From Dubosiella muris (GTDB lineage: Bacteria; Bacillota_I; Bacilli_A; Erysipelotrichales; Erysipelotrichaceae): a stretch of DNA of 52,897 nt. The position numbers were made by a program, and so were the translations under genes. This document shows, one piece after another, positions 17,599 through 26,155 of this stretch (within the stretch, counting starts at the first letter, position 1; every line of letters starts with the position of its first letter). The notes beneath the pieces are model-generated. The model saw only the letters and a program-made list of their open reading frames with translations, was not told where the DNA came from and made no database searches. The stretch spans positions 1 through 52,897 of the forward strand of contig NZ_SRYG01000020.1 in the NCBI RefSeq assembly GCF_004793885.1, in the 5' to 3' direction.

Positions 17599-18326
17599 TC
17601 ATAGAACACCTTGCTCAGGAAGTCCTTCGCCCGCTCGCTTTTCGGATTGGTAAAGAACGTTTCCGCATCGCTTTCCTCAATCACTTTGCCGGCTTCCAAA
17701 AACACGACCCGGCTGCCAACCTTGCGGGCGAACCCCATCTCATGCGTCACGACAATCATCGTCATGCCTTGATTGGCCAGCTCCTTCATAACTTCCAGAA
17801 CTTCCTTGATCATCTCCGGGTCCAGCGCGCTTGTCGGCTCGTCAAACAGCATGATTTCCGGTTCCATACAAAGCGCCCGGGCAATCGCCACCCGCTGTTT
17901 TTGCCCACCCGACAACGCGTTGGGATACGAATCTTTTTTATCGAGCAAACCAACTTTCGTCAAATAATCAAGCGCGATCTTTTTCGCCTCGTCTTCCGAA
18001 CGTTTCAGCACGGATACCTGCGCCAAAACACAGTTATCCAAAACGGTTTTATTCGGAAACAAGTTAAAATGCTGAAACACGAATCCCATCCGCGAACGCA
18101 GTTCCCGATATTTTTTCGGATCGGACGGGTCCATTCGCTCGCCATCCAAATACCGCGTGCCTTGATCCGGCACCTCCAAACCATGAATGCAGCGCAAAAA
18201 TGTCGATTTGCCGGAACCTGACGGTCCAATCAGGCACACAACCTCCCCTTTTTTCACTTCCAGGGACACATCGTTGAGCGCGTGCAGCTTGCCAAAATTT
18301 TTTGATAAATGTTCCGCCTTAATCAC
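17595..18326 (-). CDS. Polar amino acid ABC transporter ATP-binding protein (GlnQ type)
   Basis: Drives uptake through the permease encoded upstream. Walker [11 protein letters not shown]-loop [12 protein letters not shown], signature [15 protein letters not shown], Walker [14 protein letters not shown] and His-loop VVTHEMGFA are complete. The 243-residue length and GLEVPDQGT segment match GlnQ/ArtP/TcyN proteins. Overlaps the permease gene by 8 nt. Confidence 0.96.
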   Translation of the reverse strand: MIKAEHLSKNFGKLHALNDVSLEVKKGEVVCLIGPSGSGKSTFLRCIHGLEVPDQGTRYLDGERMDPSDPKKYRELRSRMGFVFQHFNLFPNKTVLDNCVLAQVSVLKRSEDEAKKIALDYLTKVGLLDKKDSYPNALSGGQKQRVAIARALCMEPEIMLFDEPTSALDPEMIKEVLEVMKELANQGMTMIVVTHEMGFARKVGSRVVFLEAGKVIEESDAETFFTNPKSERAKDFLSKVFYE

Positions 18327-18990
18327 TGACAGCCAACCTCTTTTCTATTTTCTTTCCAATCCACGACACACAAAGCGTCATGATCAAATACATGACCGCC
18401 GCGATCATCAGCGGATACAAATAATTGTAGTAGCGCGCGCCCAGCGCCTGCGTCCGGTACATCAACTCCGCCGTTCCAATAACCGAAGCCAGCGATGAAT
18501 CCTTGATCAACGTGATAAACTCCGAAACGAGCGGCGGCACGATCCGCTTAAACGCCTGCGGTAAAATGACTTCCTTCATCATCGTCCAGTACGAAATGCC
18601 AAGCGTTTCGCACGCCTCCCACTGGCCCTTGTCCACGCCCTGAATACCCGAACGGATCAGTTCTGTCTGATATGCGCCCGAGTTGAGCGACAATGCGATA
18701 AGCGCCACGATATAAATGTTCATGCGTACCCGGGTTCCGGTAATCATGGAAATAATGACAGGCACGCCTAAATAAAAGAAATAAATTTGCAGCAGCATTG
18801 GCGTGCCCCGGAACAATTCAACATAGATGTTGGCAATCCAGTTAAACGCTTTGATCCGCGACAGTTTGCCGGCCGCGCCAATGACCCCTAAAACCGCTCC
18901 AATCACTAAAGCACCAAAGGCCAGCGCAATACTTACGCCGGCACCTTGGAGTAAAAATTGAAGATTTTCAGGGGTGAAGATCTTACTCAC
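18319..18990 (-). CDS. Polar amino acid ABC transporter permease
   Basis: Membrane channel half that dimerises in the importer. About five hydrophobic segments and the HisM/GlnP EAA loop ([24 protein letters not shown]), plus the typical [21 protein letters not shown] segment, identify the family. The C-terminal [19 protein letters not shown] is also standard. The start overlaps the binding-protein gene by 8 nt. Confidence 0.95.
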   Translation of the reverse strand: MSKIFTPENLQFLLQGAGVSIALAFGALVIGAVLGVIGAAGKLSRIKAFNWIANIYVELFRGTPMLLQIYFFYLGVPVIISMITGTRVRMNIYIVALIALSLNSGAYQTELIRSGIQGVDKGQWEACETLGISYWTMMKEVILPQAFKRIVPPLVSEFITLIKDSSLASVIGTAELMYRTQALGARYYNYLYPLMIAAVMYLIMTLCVSWIGKKIEKRLAVSD

Positions 18991-19762
18991 TCGCTTCTCC
19001 CGAAGCCGCGAACCACTTGTCTACCAACTCTTTGTATTCGCCGCTGTCTTTGAACGCCTTGATGGCCTCGTTCACATCGTCCATCAAATCCTGATGATCT
19101 TCCGTGGAATAAATGATGTTTTCCTCATCCAGCATCTTCTCGTCCAGAACTTTGTAGTCGCCATTGGCCGCGTAGTTGTCCGCTACAGCCTGGTCGATCA
19201 CAACCGCATCCAATCCTTGCGCTTTCAGCGATTCCATCAACACCTTGACGTCCTGCATTGCCTGCACTTTGGCCCCTTCGATTCCATTAGCTACATCTTC
19301 GCCGGTCGCGCCTTGCTGGGCACCGACAAGCTTTCCGTTCAAATCCGCCGAAGACTGAATGTCGGAATCCTTGTCCACGACGATCACCTGCGCGGAATCG
19401 TAATACGAATCCGAGAAAATACCTTCTCTTTCCTCATCGTATGTGAAGCCCGAAATACCCAAGTCGATTTGTCCCGACTGCAACGCCGTAATGATCGTGT
19501 CAAAAGACAGTTCCTTGAACTCATACGTATAGTTGCGTCCGTTTTCATTCAAATAATCGAACAGCCATTTCGTCATGTCGATATCAAACCCTTCCAGCTG
19601 TCCTTTGGAATCCAGCCCCTCATAAGGCATATAATCCGGCGAAATACCAATGAGCACTTCGGTTGGTTTTTCGCTGTTTTCCTCTTTCGAGCCGGATGCG
19701 CATCCTGCCAAAGTGGCGATCGACAACAAAGCCGCCGCCCCGATTTTCAATAATTTGTTCAT
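18983..19762 (-). CDS. Amino acid ABC transporter substrate-binding lipoprotein
   Basis: Extracellular receptor of the importer. Signal peptide MNKLLKIGAAALLSIATLAGC with lipobox LAGC; mature SBP_bac_3 domain shows IGISPDYMPYEGLDSKGQLEG, DLGISGFTYDEEREG and AVVIDQAVADNY. The start at 19762 follows GAGGAGAAAG and is the only one that gives a proper signal sequence. Under a T-box leader, so expression should rise when a particular tRNA is uncharged; arginine is a possible ligand by the specifier reading. Confidence 0.94.
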   Translation of the reverse strand: MNKLLKIGAAALLSIATLAGCASGSKEENSEKPTEVLIGISPDYMPYEGLDSKGQLEGFDIDMTKWLFDYLNENGRNYTYEFKELSFDTIITALQSGQIDLGISGFTYDEEREGIFSDSYYDSAQVIVVDKDSDIQSSADLNGKLVGAQQGATGEDVANGIEGAKVQAMQDVKVLMESLKAQGLDAVVIDQAVADNYAANGDYKVLDEKMLDEENIIYSTEDHQDLMDDVNEAIKAFKDSGEYKELVDKWFAASGEASE

Positions 19763-19797
19763 ACTCTTTCTCCTCTTTTCCTCAGACCCTCCATAAA

Positions 19798-20030
19798 AAA
19801 AGCGTCCTTCCACAATGAAAGGACGCAATGATTACGCGGTACCACCTAACTTCCGTCCACAGGATATGGACGACACCTCATTCTTAACGCGAATTCACGG
19901 ACGCTGCCTCCGCCGACGGCTTCGATAGCGCAACTCCAAGACACGTTCCAAACTTCCTGCTTCATGACTTGCACCAACCGTCATTTCTCTAAAAGCTGTT
20001 CCGTTTGTACTTCTTCTCTTCAATGTTTTT
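19798..20030 (-). promoter_or_regulatory. T-box leader with terminator/antiterminator
   Basis: On the minus strand the leader has the stem I start (GAAGAGAAGAAGTAC), the AGAGA and GGTTGGTGCAAG distal elements, and the hallmark AGGTGGTACCGCG. It ends in a terminator GCGTCC.../...GGACGC with a T-run at about 19798-19826. Senses uncharged tRNA and permits read-through into the binding-protein gene. The specifier region GGAACGTGTC suggests CGU (Arg) if the triplet after GAA is used; this assignment is provisional. Confidence 0.9.
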
Positions 20031-20080
20031 ATGGAAGTATTATAAACATAGAAGTCCGCGAATGTAAACCTGTTTTTCGA

Positions 20081-21436
20081 TTAATTCTTCAAAGCCTGTA
20101 AAGGCGCCGGGATCCGTCCGCCCCGATTCACAAAGACGGCATTGTTTTCCATATTGACCGGCATCACCGGTCCGTGGCCCAGCAAACCGCCAAAATCCAG
20201 TTCCTCGCCCACCGTCTTGCCAATCGCCGGAATGATTCGAACCGCCGTCGTTTTCGAGTTAACCATGCCAATGGCGGCCTCGTCGGCGATAATGCCCGAA
20301 ATAATTGTGCTCGGCGTGTTTCCCGGAACGACAATCATATCCAGACCAACGGAGCAGACAGCTGTCATCGCTTCCAGCTTTTCGAGCGTCAGCACGCCGC
20401 TTTGCGCGGCCGCGATCATTCCCGCGTCTTCAGAAACCGGAATAAACGCGCCGGAAAGTCCGCCGACATTGGACGTCGCCATGACGCCGCCTTTTTTGAC
20501 CGCGTCGTTGAGCATCGCCAGACAGGCGGTCGTTCCATAGGCGCCGCAAGTTTCCAGTCCCATTTCCTCTAAAATGTACGCTACGCTGTCGCCAATCGCC
20601 GGCGTTGGCGCCAGCGACAAGTCGACGATCCCAAACGGGATTCCCAGTTTTTGACTCGCCACGGTTCCAACCAGCTGTCCCATGCGCGTGATCTTGAACG
20701 CGGTCCGTTTGATCAAATCCGCCAGTTCATCCATCGTGGCATGCTTCGATGCTTTTGCCAGCGTCGCCCGCACGACACCAGGCCCGGACACGCCCACGTT
20801 AATGATCGCATCCGCTTCCCCGACGCCATGGAACGCGCCGGCCATAAACGGATTGTCTTCCGGGGCGTTGCAGAACACGACCAGCTTAGCCGCGCCCAGA
20901 CAGTTGTTGTCCTGCGTCAGCTCGGCGCTTTTCGTAATCATTTCACCCATTTCCTTGACCGCGTCCATATTGATGCCCGCCTTCGTCGAGCCAATGTTCA
21001 CGCTCGCGCATACGTGCTGGGTGCGCGCCAGCGCTTCCGGAATCGAGGCAATCAGCTTGCGGTCGCCTTTGGTGTAGCCTTTTTGGACAAGCGCCGAATA
21101 ACCGCCAATAAAATCGACGCCCAGCCGGCACGCGCAGCGCTCCAGCGTCAAAGCGAATTCCACCGGATCGCCTTCGCAAGCGCCAGCCAGCAAGGCAATC
21201 GGCGTCACCGCGATTCGCTTGTTGACGATCGGGATCCCGTACGTGCGCGAGATTTCTTCCGCGACCGGCACGAGGTCTTTGGCTACGCGGCATATTTTTT
21301 CCTCCACCTTTTTGCAGGCGACCTGAATATCCGGGTCGATGCAGTCCAGCAGGGAAATTCCGATTGTGACCGTGCGAATATCCAAATATTCCTCGTCGAT
21401 CATCTTAATCGTTTCCAAAATTTCATTCGTTTGCAT
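20081..21436 (-). CDS. PFL family protein, UPF0210/DUF711
   Basis: Conserved protein of uncertain role; the family shares ancestry with PFL-like folds, but a reaction is not established. The 451-residue length, [25 protein letters not shown] start, [32 protein letters not shown] and the C-terminal [13 protein letters not shown] are typical of UPF0210. Lies 9 nt after the ACT-domain gene; the two families are very often adjacent in Bacillota and archaea. Confidence 0.93.
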   Translation of the reverse strand: MQTNEILETIKMIDEEYLDIRTVTIGISLLDCIDPDIQVACKKVEEKICRVAKDLVPVAEEISRTYGIPIVNKRIAVTPIALLAGACEGDPVEFALTLERCACRLGVDFIGGYSALVQKGYTKGDRKLIASIPEALARTQHVCASVNIGSTKAGINMDAVKEMGEMITKSAELTQDNNCLGAAKLVVFCNAPEDNPFMAGAFHGVGEADAIINVGVSGPGVVRATLAKASKHATMDELADLIKRTAFKITRMGQLVGTVASQKLGIPFGIVDLSLAPTPAIGDSVAYILEEMGLETCGAYGTTACLAMLNDAVKKGGVMATSNVGGLSGAFIPVSEDAGMIAAAQSGVLTLEKLEAMTAVCSVGLDMIVVPGNTPSTIISGIIADEAAIGMVNSKTTAVRIIPAIGKTVGEELDFGGLLGHGPVMPVNMENNAVFVNRGGRIPAPLQALKN

Positions 21437-21445
21437 GGTTTCCTC

Positions 21446-21712
21446 CTAGATCGTGTGCATCGCTTTGAAAATATCCTGATTCATCACCCGGACAATCAGA
21501 CAATTTTCCTCGCCAAGCACTTCCATAAACTGGGCGAACGCCTCAAAGTCGCTGACCCCGGAACAATCCGTGATCATGGTCATCGTGAAGATCCCATCCA
21601 CGATTGTTTGCGAAACATCCAGAACATTGACATTGTGCTTTGCGCACGCATTGGCGATCATGGCCAAAATGCCAACCCGATCGCTTCCTACCACTGTGAT
21701 TACCGCTTTCAT
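21446..21712 (-). CDS. ACT domain-containing protein, UPF0237
   Basis: Small ligand-binding regulator (88 residues) consisting of one ACT domain: VITVVGSDRVGILAMIANAC followed by NVNVLDVSQTIVDGIFTMTMI. Probably senses an amino acid and acts with the UPF0210 protein that it precedes. Start after AGGAGGAAAAT. Confidence 0.93.
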   Translation of the reverse strand: MKAVITVVGSDRVGILAMIANACAKHNVNVLDVSQTIVDGIFTMTMITDCSGVSDFEAFAQFMEVLGEENCLIVRVMNQDIFKAMHTI

Positions 21713-21721
21713 ATTTTCCTC

Positions 21722-22204
21722 CTACATTTCCATAAAGCATTGTTCGAACTTCAGCAATTCGAACGGTTCATACGCGCTTTGCATCCCGCTGATGTTGACG
21801 TCGTACTCGCCGGGCATAAACTCGATTTCCGCTTGTTTTTTCAACGTTTCCTGAATCATCAAAGAATCTTTTTTCGTAAACGATTTCGAACGTTTCCAGC
21901 AAATATCGTTGTGTTGATCGACAAGCACCACTTCCACCGTGACCTGATCCGCATTCAAAAGCGCGTCTTTCCAGTCGCATTCCTGAATGTTGAAATAAAA
22001 GTCGCTGGAATCAATGTCGCCGCCTTCCAGCACAAAGATCGCCAGTCCGTTCGTATAACAAAACCCGATCCGCAAAGGATCCAGCATGCCGAGTTCCTCC
22101 TCGGTCCATTCCTTGTCTTTGAGCACGAGCATGAACCGGTTCTCCACATAGTCCATGACGGCTCCTTCCTCGATCTCATAAGGGAATTTTTCTTTTTCTT
22201 TCAT
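21722..22204 (-). CDS. Hypothetical protein with DUF4288-like small beta-rich look
   Basis: Unassigned 160-residue soluble protein, acidic, without signal or membrane segments. Notable parts: EEGAVMDYVENRFMLVLKD, GGDIDSSDFYFNIQECDWKD and a Met/Phe-rich C-terminus (FELLKFEQCFMEM). The start at 22204 lacks a ribosome-binding site, but its extended -10 promoter ends 6 nt upstream, suggesting a leaderless mRNA. Nine nt before the ACT gene, so it probably leads the DUF-ACT-UPF0210 operon. The family comparison is a guess. Confidence 0.6.
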   Translation of the reverse strand: MKEKEKFPYEIEEGAVMDYVENRFMLVLKDKEWTEEELGMLDPLRIGFCYTNGLAIFVLEGGDIDSSDFYFNIQECDWKDALLNADQVTVEVVLVDQHNDICWKRSKSFTKKDSLMIQETLKKQAEIEFMPGEYDVNISGMQSAYEPFELLKFEQCFMEM

Positions 22205-22219
22205 GAAACTAGCATAACA
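22205..22219 (-). promoter_or_regulatory. Extended -10 promoter abutting a start codon
   Basis: Minus strand TG-T-TATGCT is a full extended -10; the ATG follows after 6 nt. No convincing -35 or Shine-Dalgarno is present. Confidence 0.6.
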
Positions 22220-22232
22220 CAATTTCACGCAA

Positions 22233-22260
22233 GAAAAAACATCGTCTATTTCGACGATGT
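22233..22260 (-). terminator. Terminator of the CmpB-like membrane protein gene
   Basis: Perfect stem ACATCGTC / GACGATGT, loop of 6, followed by six T on the minus strand. The stem includes the stop codon region of the gene. Confidence 0.85.
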
Positions 22261-22980
22261 GTGCTTCAAAACGGTATGAATGCTATGCTCGTATCCTTCT
22301 TCCAGCTTTTGGGAAACAAATCCCTTCAAGTGCTGGCTCGTCTGCTTCATCTTTTCCAGACTTTGGCGCGCCTGCGTCAAGTATTCAGCCTTCAGCTTGT
22401 CGTTCGTTTCATGGAGCGCTTTTTGCAGGTGGGCATGGAGCGCCTCCAAAGCGTGGACATGCTCGTGCATTTCGAGCGTCGTCAAAACGACATCGCTCCA
22501 AAACACAACCGAGTACACCGCCTCGATGCCCAAAAGCCACGCGAACGGAATCCAAAGGACTAAATCGTGTACGAGCGGCTGCAGCCAAAACGTCACCGCG
22601 ATTCCAGCCACGCCATACAGCGTGCTGTTCAGCAGGCAGACACGGCCATGAATGTTAAACGGCTTGTCCGAATAATTCCACCAAAGACGGTGATACTTTT
22701 TTTGCAAGTACCAGCTAGTCACGTATTCGAGCACGCTCGTAATCACAAACGTATTCAAAAATACGAGAAACGGATTCATGGAAATCGGGTCGATGACGTA
22801 AATGATCAGCAGGCACCCTACCCCGAAAATCGGCACATACGGGCCATGATAAAATCCCGTGTTTAAAAAGCGATGCTGTTTGTATCCGACATACAACCCT
22901 TGAACGACCCATCCCCCAAAGGCATAGACCATAAAGTAAAAATAGGCATACATCAGTTGTAAAACCAATTCATGATTCAT
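22246..22980 (-). CDS. Putative ABC-type permease-like membrane protein (CmpB family, PF06541)
   Basis: Integral membrane protein of unconfirmed function. The core FGGWVVQGLYVGYKQHRFLN, GFYHGPYVPIFGVG, FVITSVLEYVTSWYLQKKYH and LWWNYSDKPFNIHGRVCLLN is the signature of the CmpB-like family. About five or six transmembrane segments, then a ~75-residue cytoplasmic coiled tail (HEHVHALEALHAHLQKALH and on). Start 22980 follows GAGAGGAGAG; upstream in-frame residues are not supported. Confidence 0.82.
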   Translation of the reverse strand: MNHELVLQLMYAYFYFMVYAFGGWVVQGLYVGYKQHRFLNTGFYHGPYVPIFGVGCLLIIYVIDPISMNPFLVFLNTFVITSVLEYVTSWYLQKKYHRLWWNYSDKPFNIHGRVCLLNSTLYGVAGIAVTFWLQPLVHDLVLWIPFAWLLGIEAVYSVVFWSDVVLTTLEMHEHVHALEALHAHLQKALHETNDKLKAEYLTQARQSLEKMKQTSQHLKGFVSQKLEEGYEHSIHTVLKHTSSK

Positions 22981-23041
22981 AGTGTATCTCTCCTCGTTTT
23001 CATTGTATCGAAAAGCGAAACGCTTCCCTATTAGAACGCAC

Positions 23042-23066
23042 AAAAAAGAACCGGCGAACCGGTTCG
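23042..23066 (-). terminator. Terminator of pta
   Basis: Stem GAACCGG / CCGGTTC with a 4-nt loop and a TTTTTTG tail on the minus strand. Confidence 0.82.
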
Positions 23067-23084
23067 ATCTTCTTCATTTACAAA

Positions 23085-24059
23085 TTAAATACCAAGCGAG
23101 CGCTGCGCTGCCGTCACGATGGCCATTTTATAAATTTCCTCCCAGGTGCATCCACGGGACAAATCATTGATTGGCGCATTGAGGCCTTGCAGAACCGGAC
23201 CAATCGCTTCCCAGCCGCCAAGACGGGCCGCGATCTTATACCCGATATTTCCGGAAGAAAGGTTCGGGAAAATAAACGTATTGGCATGGCCTGCCACTTT
23301 GGAATGCGGCGCTTTCAAAGACGCTACATCTTCGCTGACAGCGCAGTCAAACTGCATCTCGCCATCCACGTCAAAATCAATCGGCATCCGTTTCAAACGA
23401 ACAGCGGCTTCCGCCATTTTCGCCACACAGTCTCCTTTTGCAGATCCCATCGTCGAGTAGGAAAGCAGTGCCACCTTCGGTTCCAAGCCAAATTGACGCG
23501 CCGTGTTGGCTGTCTGCATCGTGATCTCGACCAGATCATCCGCATTTGGATTGATGTTGATCGAGCAGTCGCCCATGACATATTCCTCTTCGCCTTTGAC
23601 CAGAAGGAACGCCGAAGAAACGAGCGCGTTGCCCGGCGCCGCCTTGACAAGCTGCAATGCCGGACGAACCGTATCGGCGGTTGAGTACGTCGCGCCACCT
23701 AACAAGCCGTCAGCGTAGCCCATTTGTACGAGCATCGTTCCAAAATAGTTCGTGCTTTCCAGCGCTTTGCGGCAACGTTCCATATCCAGTTTACCACGAC
23801 GAAGTTCAACCATTTTGATAGCCATTTTGTCCATGTCCGGAAATTCCGATGGAGCAATCGTTTCAATGTTCGTCAAATCAAAGCCGTGCTCTTTGGCGCA
23901 GCTCTCGATTTCATCTTTTTCGCCAAGCAAAATCGGATGCACGACATCTTTTTTCGCCAATTCGATGGCCGCCTGCTGCACGCGCGGATCCCATCCTTCC
24001 GTAAAGACGATCTTCGTGCCTTTCCCTCGGATTTTCTCTTCCAATTTATCAATAATCAT
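23085..24059 (-). CDS. pta: Phosphate acetyltransferase
   Basis: Converts acetyl-CoA and phosphate to acetyl phosphate and CoA, the first step of fermentative acetate and ATP formation. The 324-residue single-domain form is the short Bacillota type. Visible motifs: IVFTEGWDPRVQQAA, YADGLLGGATYSTADTVRPAL, GDCSININPNADDL, LLSYSTMGSAKGD and ANTFIFPNLSSGNIGYKI. The start at 24059 has AGAGGAAAT upstream. No ackA is adjacent. Confidence 0.97.
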   Translation of the reverse strand: MIIDKLEEKIRGKGTKIVFTEGWDPRVQQAAIELAKKDVVHPILLGEKDEIESCAKEHGFDLTNIETIAPSEFPDMDKMAIKMVELRRGKLDMERCRKALESTNYFGTMLVQMGYADGLLGGATYSTADTVRPALQLVKAAPGNALVSSAFLLVKGEEEYVMGDCSININPNADDLVEITMQTANTARQFGLEPKVALLSYSTMGSAKGDCVAKMAEAAVRLKRMPIDFDVDGEMQFDCAVSEDVASLKAPHSKVAGHANTFIFPNLSSGNIGYKIAARLGGWEAIGPVLQGLNAPINDLSRGCTWEEIYKMAIVTAAQRSLGI

Positions 24060-24186
24060 AGTTTTATTTCCTCTTTTCATTTGTAGTATAAAACAGGAAC
24101 GACGAATTTTCTATACGAAAGATTGTGAAGTTTTTAGCATACCTAAAAGAAGAAAGCGTTTTCGCAAACTGGCCGTAAAAACGCAT

Positions 24187-24214
24187 TTACAAGCGTGTTT
24201 TCAAGGTCTATACT
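24187..24214 (+). promoter_or_regulatory. Promoter of the folate riboswitch/folT unit
   Basis: TTACAA and TATACT with a 16-bp spacer, ending 9 nt before the riboswitch. Confidence 0.6.
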
Positions 24215-24222
24215 AGCCTTGT

Positions 24223-24319
24223 AGCAGAGTAAAGTTATGAACGTTAAGTGTCCGGAACACGGGGAGTTGGTTTCGGAACGAAAAGGCATCTTGCGATTCG
24301 TAGCTTGCATCCCGCTGTT
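24223..24319 (+). ncRNA. Tetrahydrofolate (THF) riboswitch
   Basis: The conserved ACGTTAAGTG near the 5' end, the central GGGGAGT...GGAACGAAAAGG stretch, the late GATTCGTAGCTTGCATCCCGC and a closing AGCAG/CTGTT helix follow the folT-type THF riboswitch layout. It stands directly before a FolT transporter gene. Binding of reduced folates is expected to lower expression. Confidence 0.85.
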
Positions 24320-24337
24320 GCCTAGAAAAACCAGATC

Positions 24338-24378
24338 AACCTCTTTTTTCTTCGCACAAAGGGAAAGGAGGTTTTTTT
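24338..24378 (+). promoter_or_regulatory. Expression platform: terminator-like hairpin hiding the folT ribosome-binding site
   Basis: AACCTCTTTT pairs over 10 positions (one wobble) with AAAGGAGGTT, which is the folT Shine-Dalgarno, and is followed by seven T before the ATG. The hairpin could block both elongation and ribosome loading. Confidence 0.75.
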
Positions 24379-24924
24379 ATGAATGATTACTTTGTTATGC
24401 TGAAAGACAACGTGCGCTCTCTTAAAAACACACGCGTCCTTGTTGGTGTCGCCCTGTTTTGCGGATTGCAGATCATCCTCAATTCGTTCAACATTTATTT
24501 AGGTCCGACGCTGCGGATCACATTCGGGTTTTTAGCGACAGCCGCCAGCTGTTATTTTTACGGACCGTATCCGAATATGCTGGCCGCCTTTGTCATGGAT
24601 TTCATCGGCTACGCGATGCATCCCGACGGTCCGTATTTTCCCGGCTACGCGCTGAACGCCATGCTCATCGCGCTGATCTTTTCCTCGTTTTTTTATCAGC
24701 AAACCATTAAACTGTGGAAAATCGTCGTCGCCAGAGCTTTGATCGTCGTCTTCGTTTACATGATCCTCAATTCGCTTTGGCTTTCAATCATGTACGGGGA
24801 CAGCTTCTTCGTTTTGCTTGGCGCTCGCGTCTTAAAAAACGTGATTTTATTCCCGGTCGATGTCGCACTGTTGTTTTCTATCTTAAAAATATGCGAACGC
24901 CTGCGGCCTTCCATTAAAATTTAA
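24379..24924 (+). CDS. folT: Folate ECF transporter S component
   Basis: Membrane substrate-binding subunit for folate uptake, used with a shared ECF energy module encoded elsewhere. The 181-residue protein has about six hydrophobic helices; ALFCGLQIILNSFNIYLGPTLRITFGFL and the GYAMHPDGPYFPGYALNAML loop are typical of FolT. The THF riboswitch upstream makes the substrate assignment firm. Convergent with folC. Confidence 0.93.
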   Translation: MNDYFVMLKDNVRSLKNTRVLVGVALFCGLQIILNSFNIYLGPTLRITFGFLATAASCYFYGPYPNMLAAFVMDFIGYAMHPDGPYFPGYALNAMLIALIFSSFFYQQTIKLWKIVVARALIVVFVYMILNSLWLSIMYGDSFFVLLGARVLKNVILFPVDVALLFSILKICERLRPSIKI

Positions 24925-24946
24925 AAAGCCCTTCCGGGCTTTTTTA
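24923..24946. terminator. Bidirectional terminator between folT and folC
   Basis: AAAAAGCCC TTCC GGGCTTTTTT, effective in both directions. Confidence 0.9.
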
Positions 24947-26101
24947 GTTGTTTTTGTTTGGCAACGTCTGCCAGCGCGCGAGCACATCGCCAACAAAATA
25001 CAGCGAGCCGCACACGAGCGTGTCTTTTTCGGTGTTTTGCAGGCGGGTCATCAACGCCGTCACATCTATGCAGGGCAATCCGTAACGGGCTTGCAGCGCA
25101 TCCAGATCGCAAAGACGCGTGCTGTCAAAATGCACCAGGGTGATTGGCTGCTCCAGACTCGCTAAAATTTGAAGCATCGCGTCTATTTCCTTTTCCTTCA
25201 ACGCGGAAAAATAAATCTCGCCTTGAAAGACCGGCAGCGATCGAACAAGGGCCCGGATTCCCGGCACGTTGTGGGCTCCATCCACAATCAGCTTCGGCTG
25301 CTGGCGCAGCAACATGAAGCGACCGGCCCATTGATAGTCGTCGATGACCGGCTGGATCACGGCGGGCTTCAACAGCCGCAGCTGTTCCAGCGCGCTTAGT
25401 GCCAAAATCAAATTGTCCCGCTGATACGCCGCCAGTTTGGAAAGATCGAACCGGGAAACGTCGTAGTCGGCGACAAGCAGCGAAGTCCGGCGCGCCAGCG
25501 CTTCTTCCTCCATCACCGCAAAGCACGTCGTATCGTAAGCGATAGCCAGTGTGCCTTCTTTAAAAATTCCCGCTTTTTCCTTTGCGATAGCGTTTAAGCT
25601 GTTTCCTAAATACTCCATATGATCCATTCCGACATTGGTAATGAGCGTGGCCAGATAATCGAGCGCGGTGGTCGCATCCAGCCGGCCCCCCATGCCGACT
25701 TCGATGATCCCGTATTGGATATCCTGCTCTAAAAAATACGCAATCGCCATAAAAAGATCCATTTCAAACATAGTCAGTTTGTTTTCCTGAAAAAAAGCGG
25801 CATACCGGTCAAAGATTGTCTCCCATGCTTCCAGTGAAATCGGCGTGCGGCCCACGCGGATCCGCTCCGTATGCGAGATCAAATGCGGACTCGTAAACAC
25901 TCCGGTTCGATAGCCGGCTTTCTCGAGCAGGCTGCTCAGCCACTGGCATGTGCTCCCTTTGCCATTGGTGCCGCCGACTTGAATGAGCTTGAGTTGACGA
26001 TGGCGGGGAAGCGCCTTGTCAAGCCAGGCCCGAAAAACAGGAAGCGGATGGTTTTTCCCTCGTTGATTTTCCATCCAGTAAATTTTTTCTTGAACTGTCA
26101 T
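24944..26101 (-). CDS. folC: Folylpolyglutamate synthase / dihydrofolate synthase-like
   Basis: Mur-ligase-fold enzyme that adds glutamate to folates, keeping them in the cell. ATP loop QVGGTNGKGSTCQWL, VFTSPHLISHTERI, the GMGGRLDATTALD motif, TLITNVGMDHMEYLGN and IVDGAHNVPGIRALV are all present. At 385 residues it is slightly short of the usual ~420. The start codon has no ribosome-binding site; a TATAAA box ends 8 nt upstream. The link to FolT next door is logical: uptake plus retention. Confidence 0.95.
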   Translation of the reverse strand: MTVQEKIYWMENQRGKNHPLPVFRAWLDKALPRHRQLKLIQVGGTNGKGSTCQWLSSLLEKAGYRTGVFTSPHLISHTERIRVGRTPISLEAWETIFDRYAAFFQENKLTMFEMDLFMAIAYFLEQDIQYGIIEVGMGGRLDATTALDYLATLITNVGMDHMEYLGNSLNAIAKEKAGIFKEGTLAIAYDTTCFAVMEEEALARRTSLLVADYDVSRFDLSKLAAYQRDNLILALSALEQLRLLKPAVIQPVIDDYQWAGRFMLLRQQPKLIVDGAHNVPGIRALVRSLPVFQGEIYFSALKEKEIDAMLQILASLEQPITLVHFDSTRLCDLDALQARYGLPCIDVTALMTRLQNTEKDTLVCGSLYFVGDVLARWQTLPNKNN

Positions 26102-26155
26102 GGATTCATTTTATAAGATTGAAGGAGAAAAACCAATGGAAACGAGGAAGAAAAC

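Noticed and set aside
20651-22279. Long plus-strand open frame opposite the UPF0210 gene
   Set aside because: It lies antisense to three well-supported genes and shows no family features; it is a codon-bias shadow.
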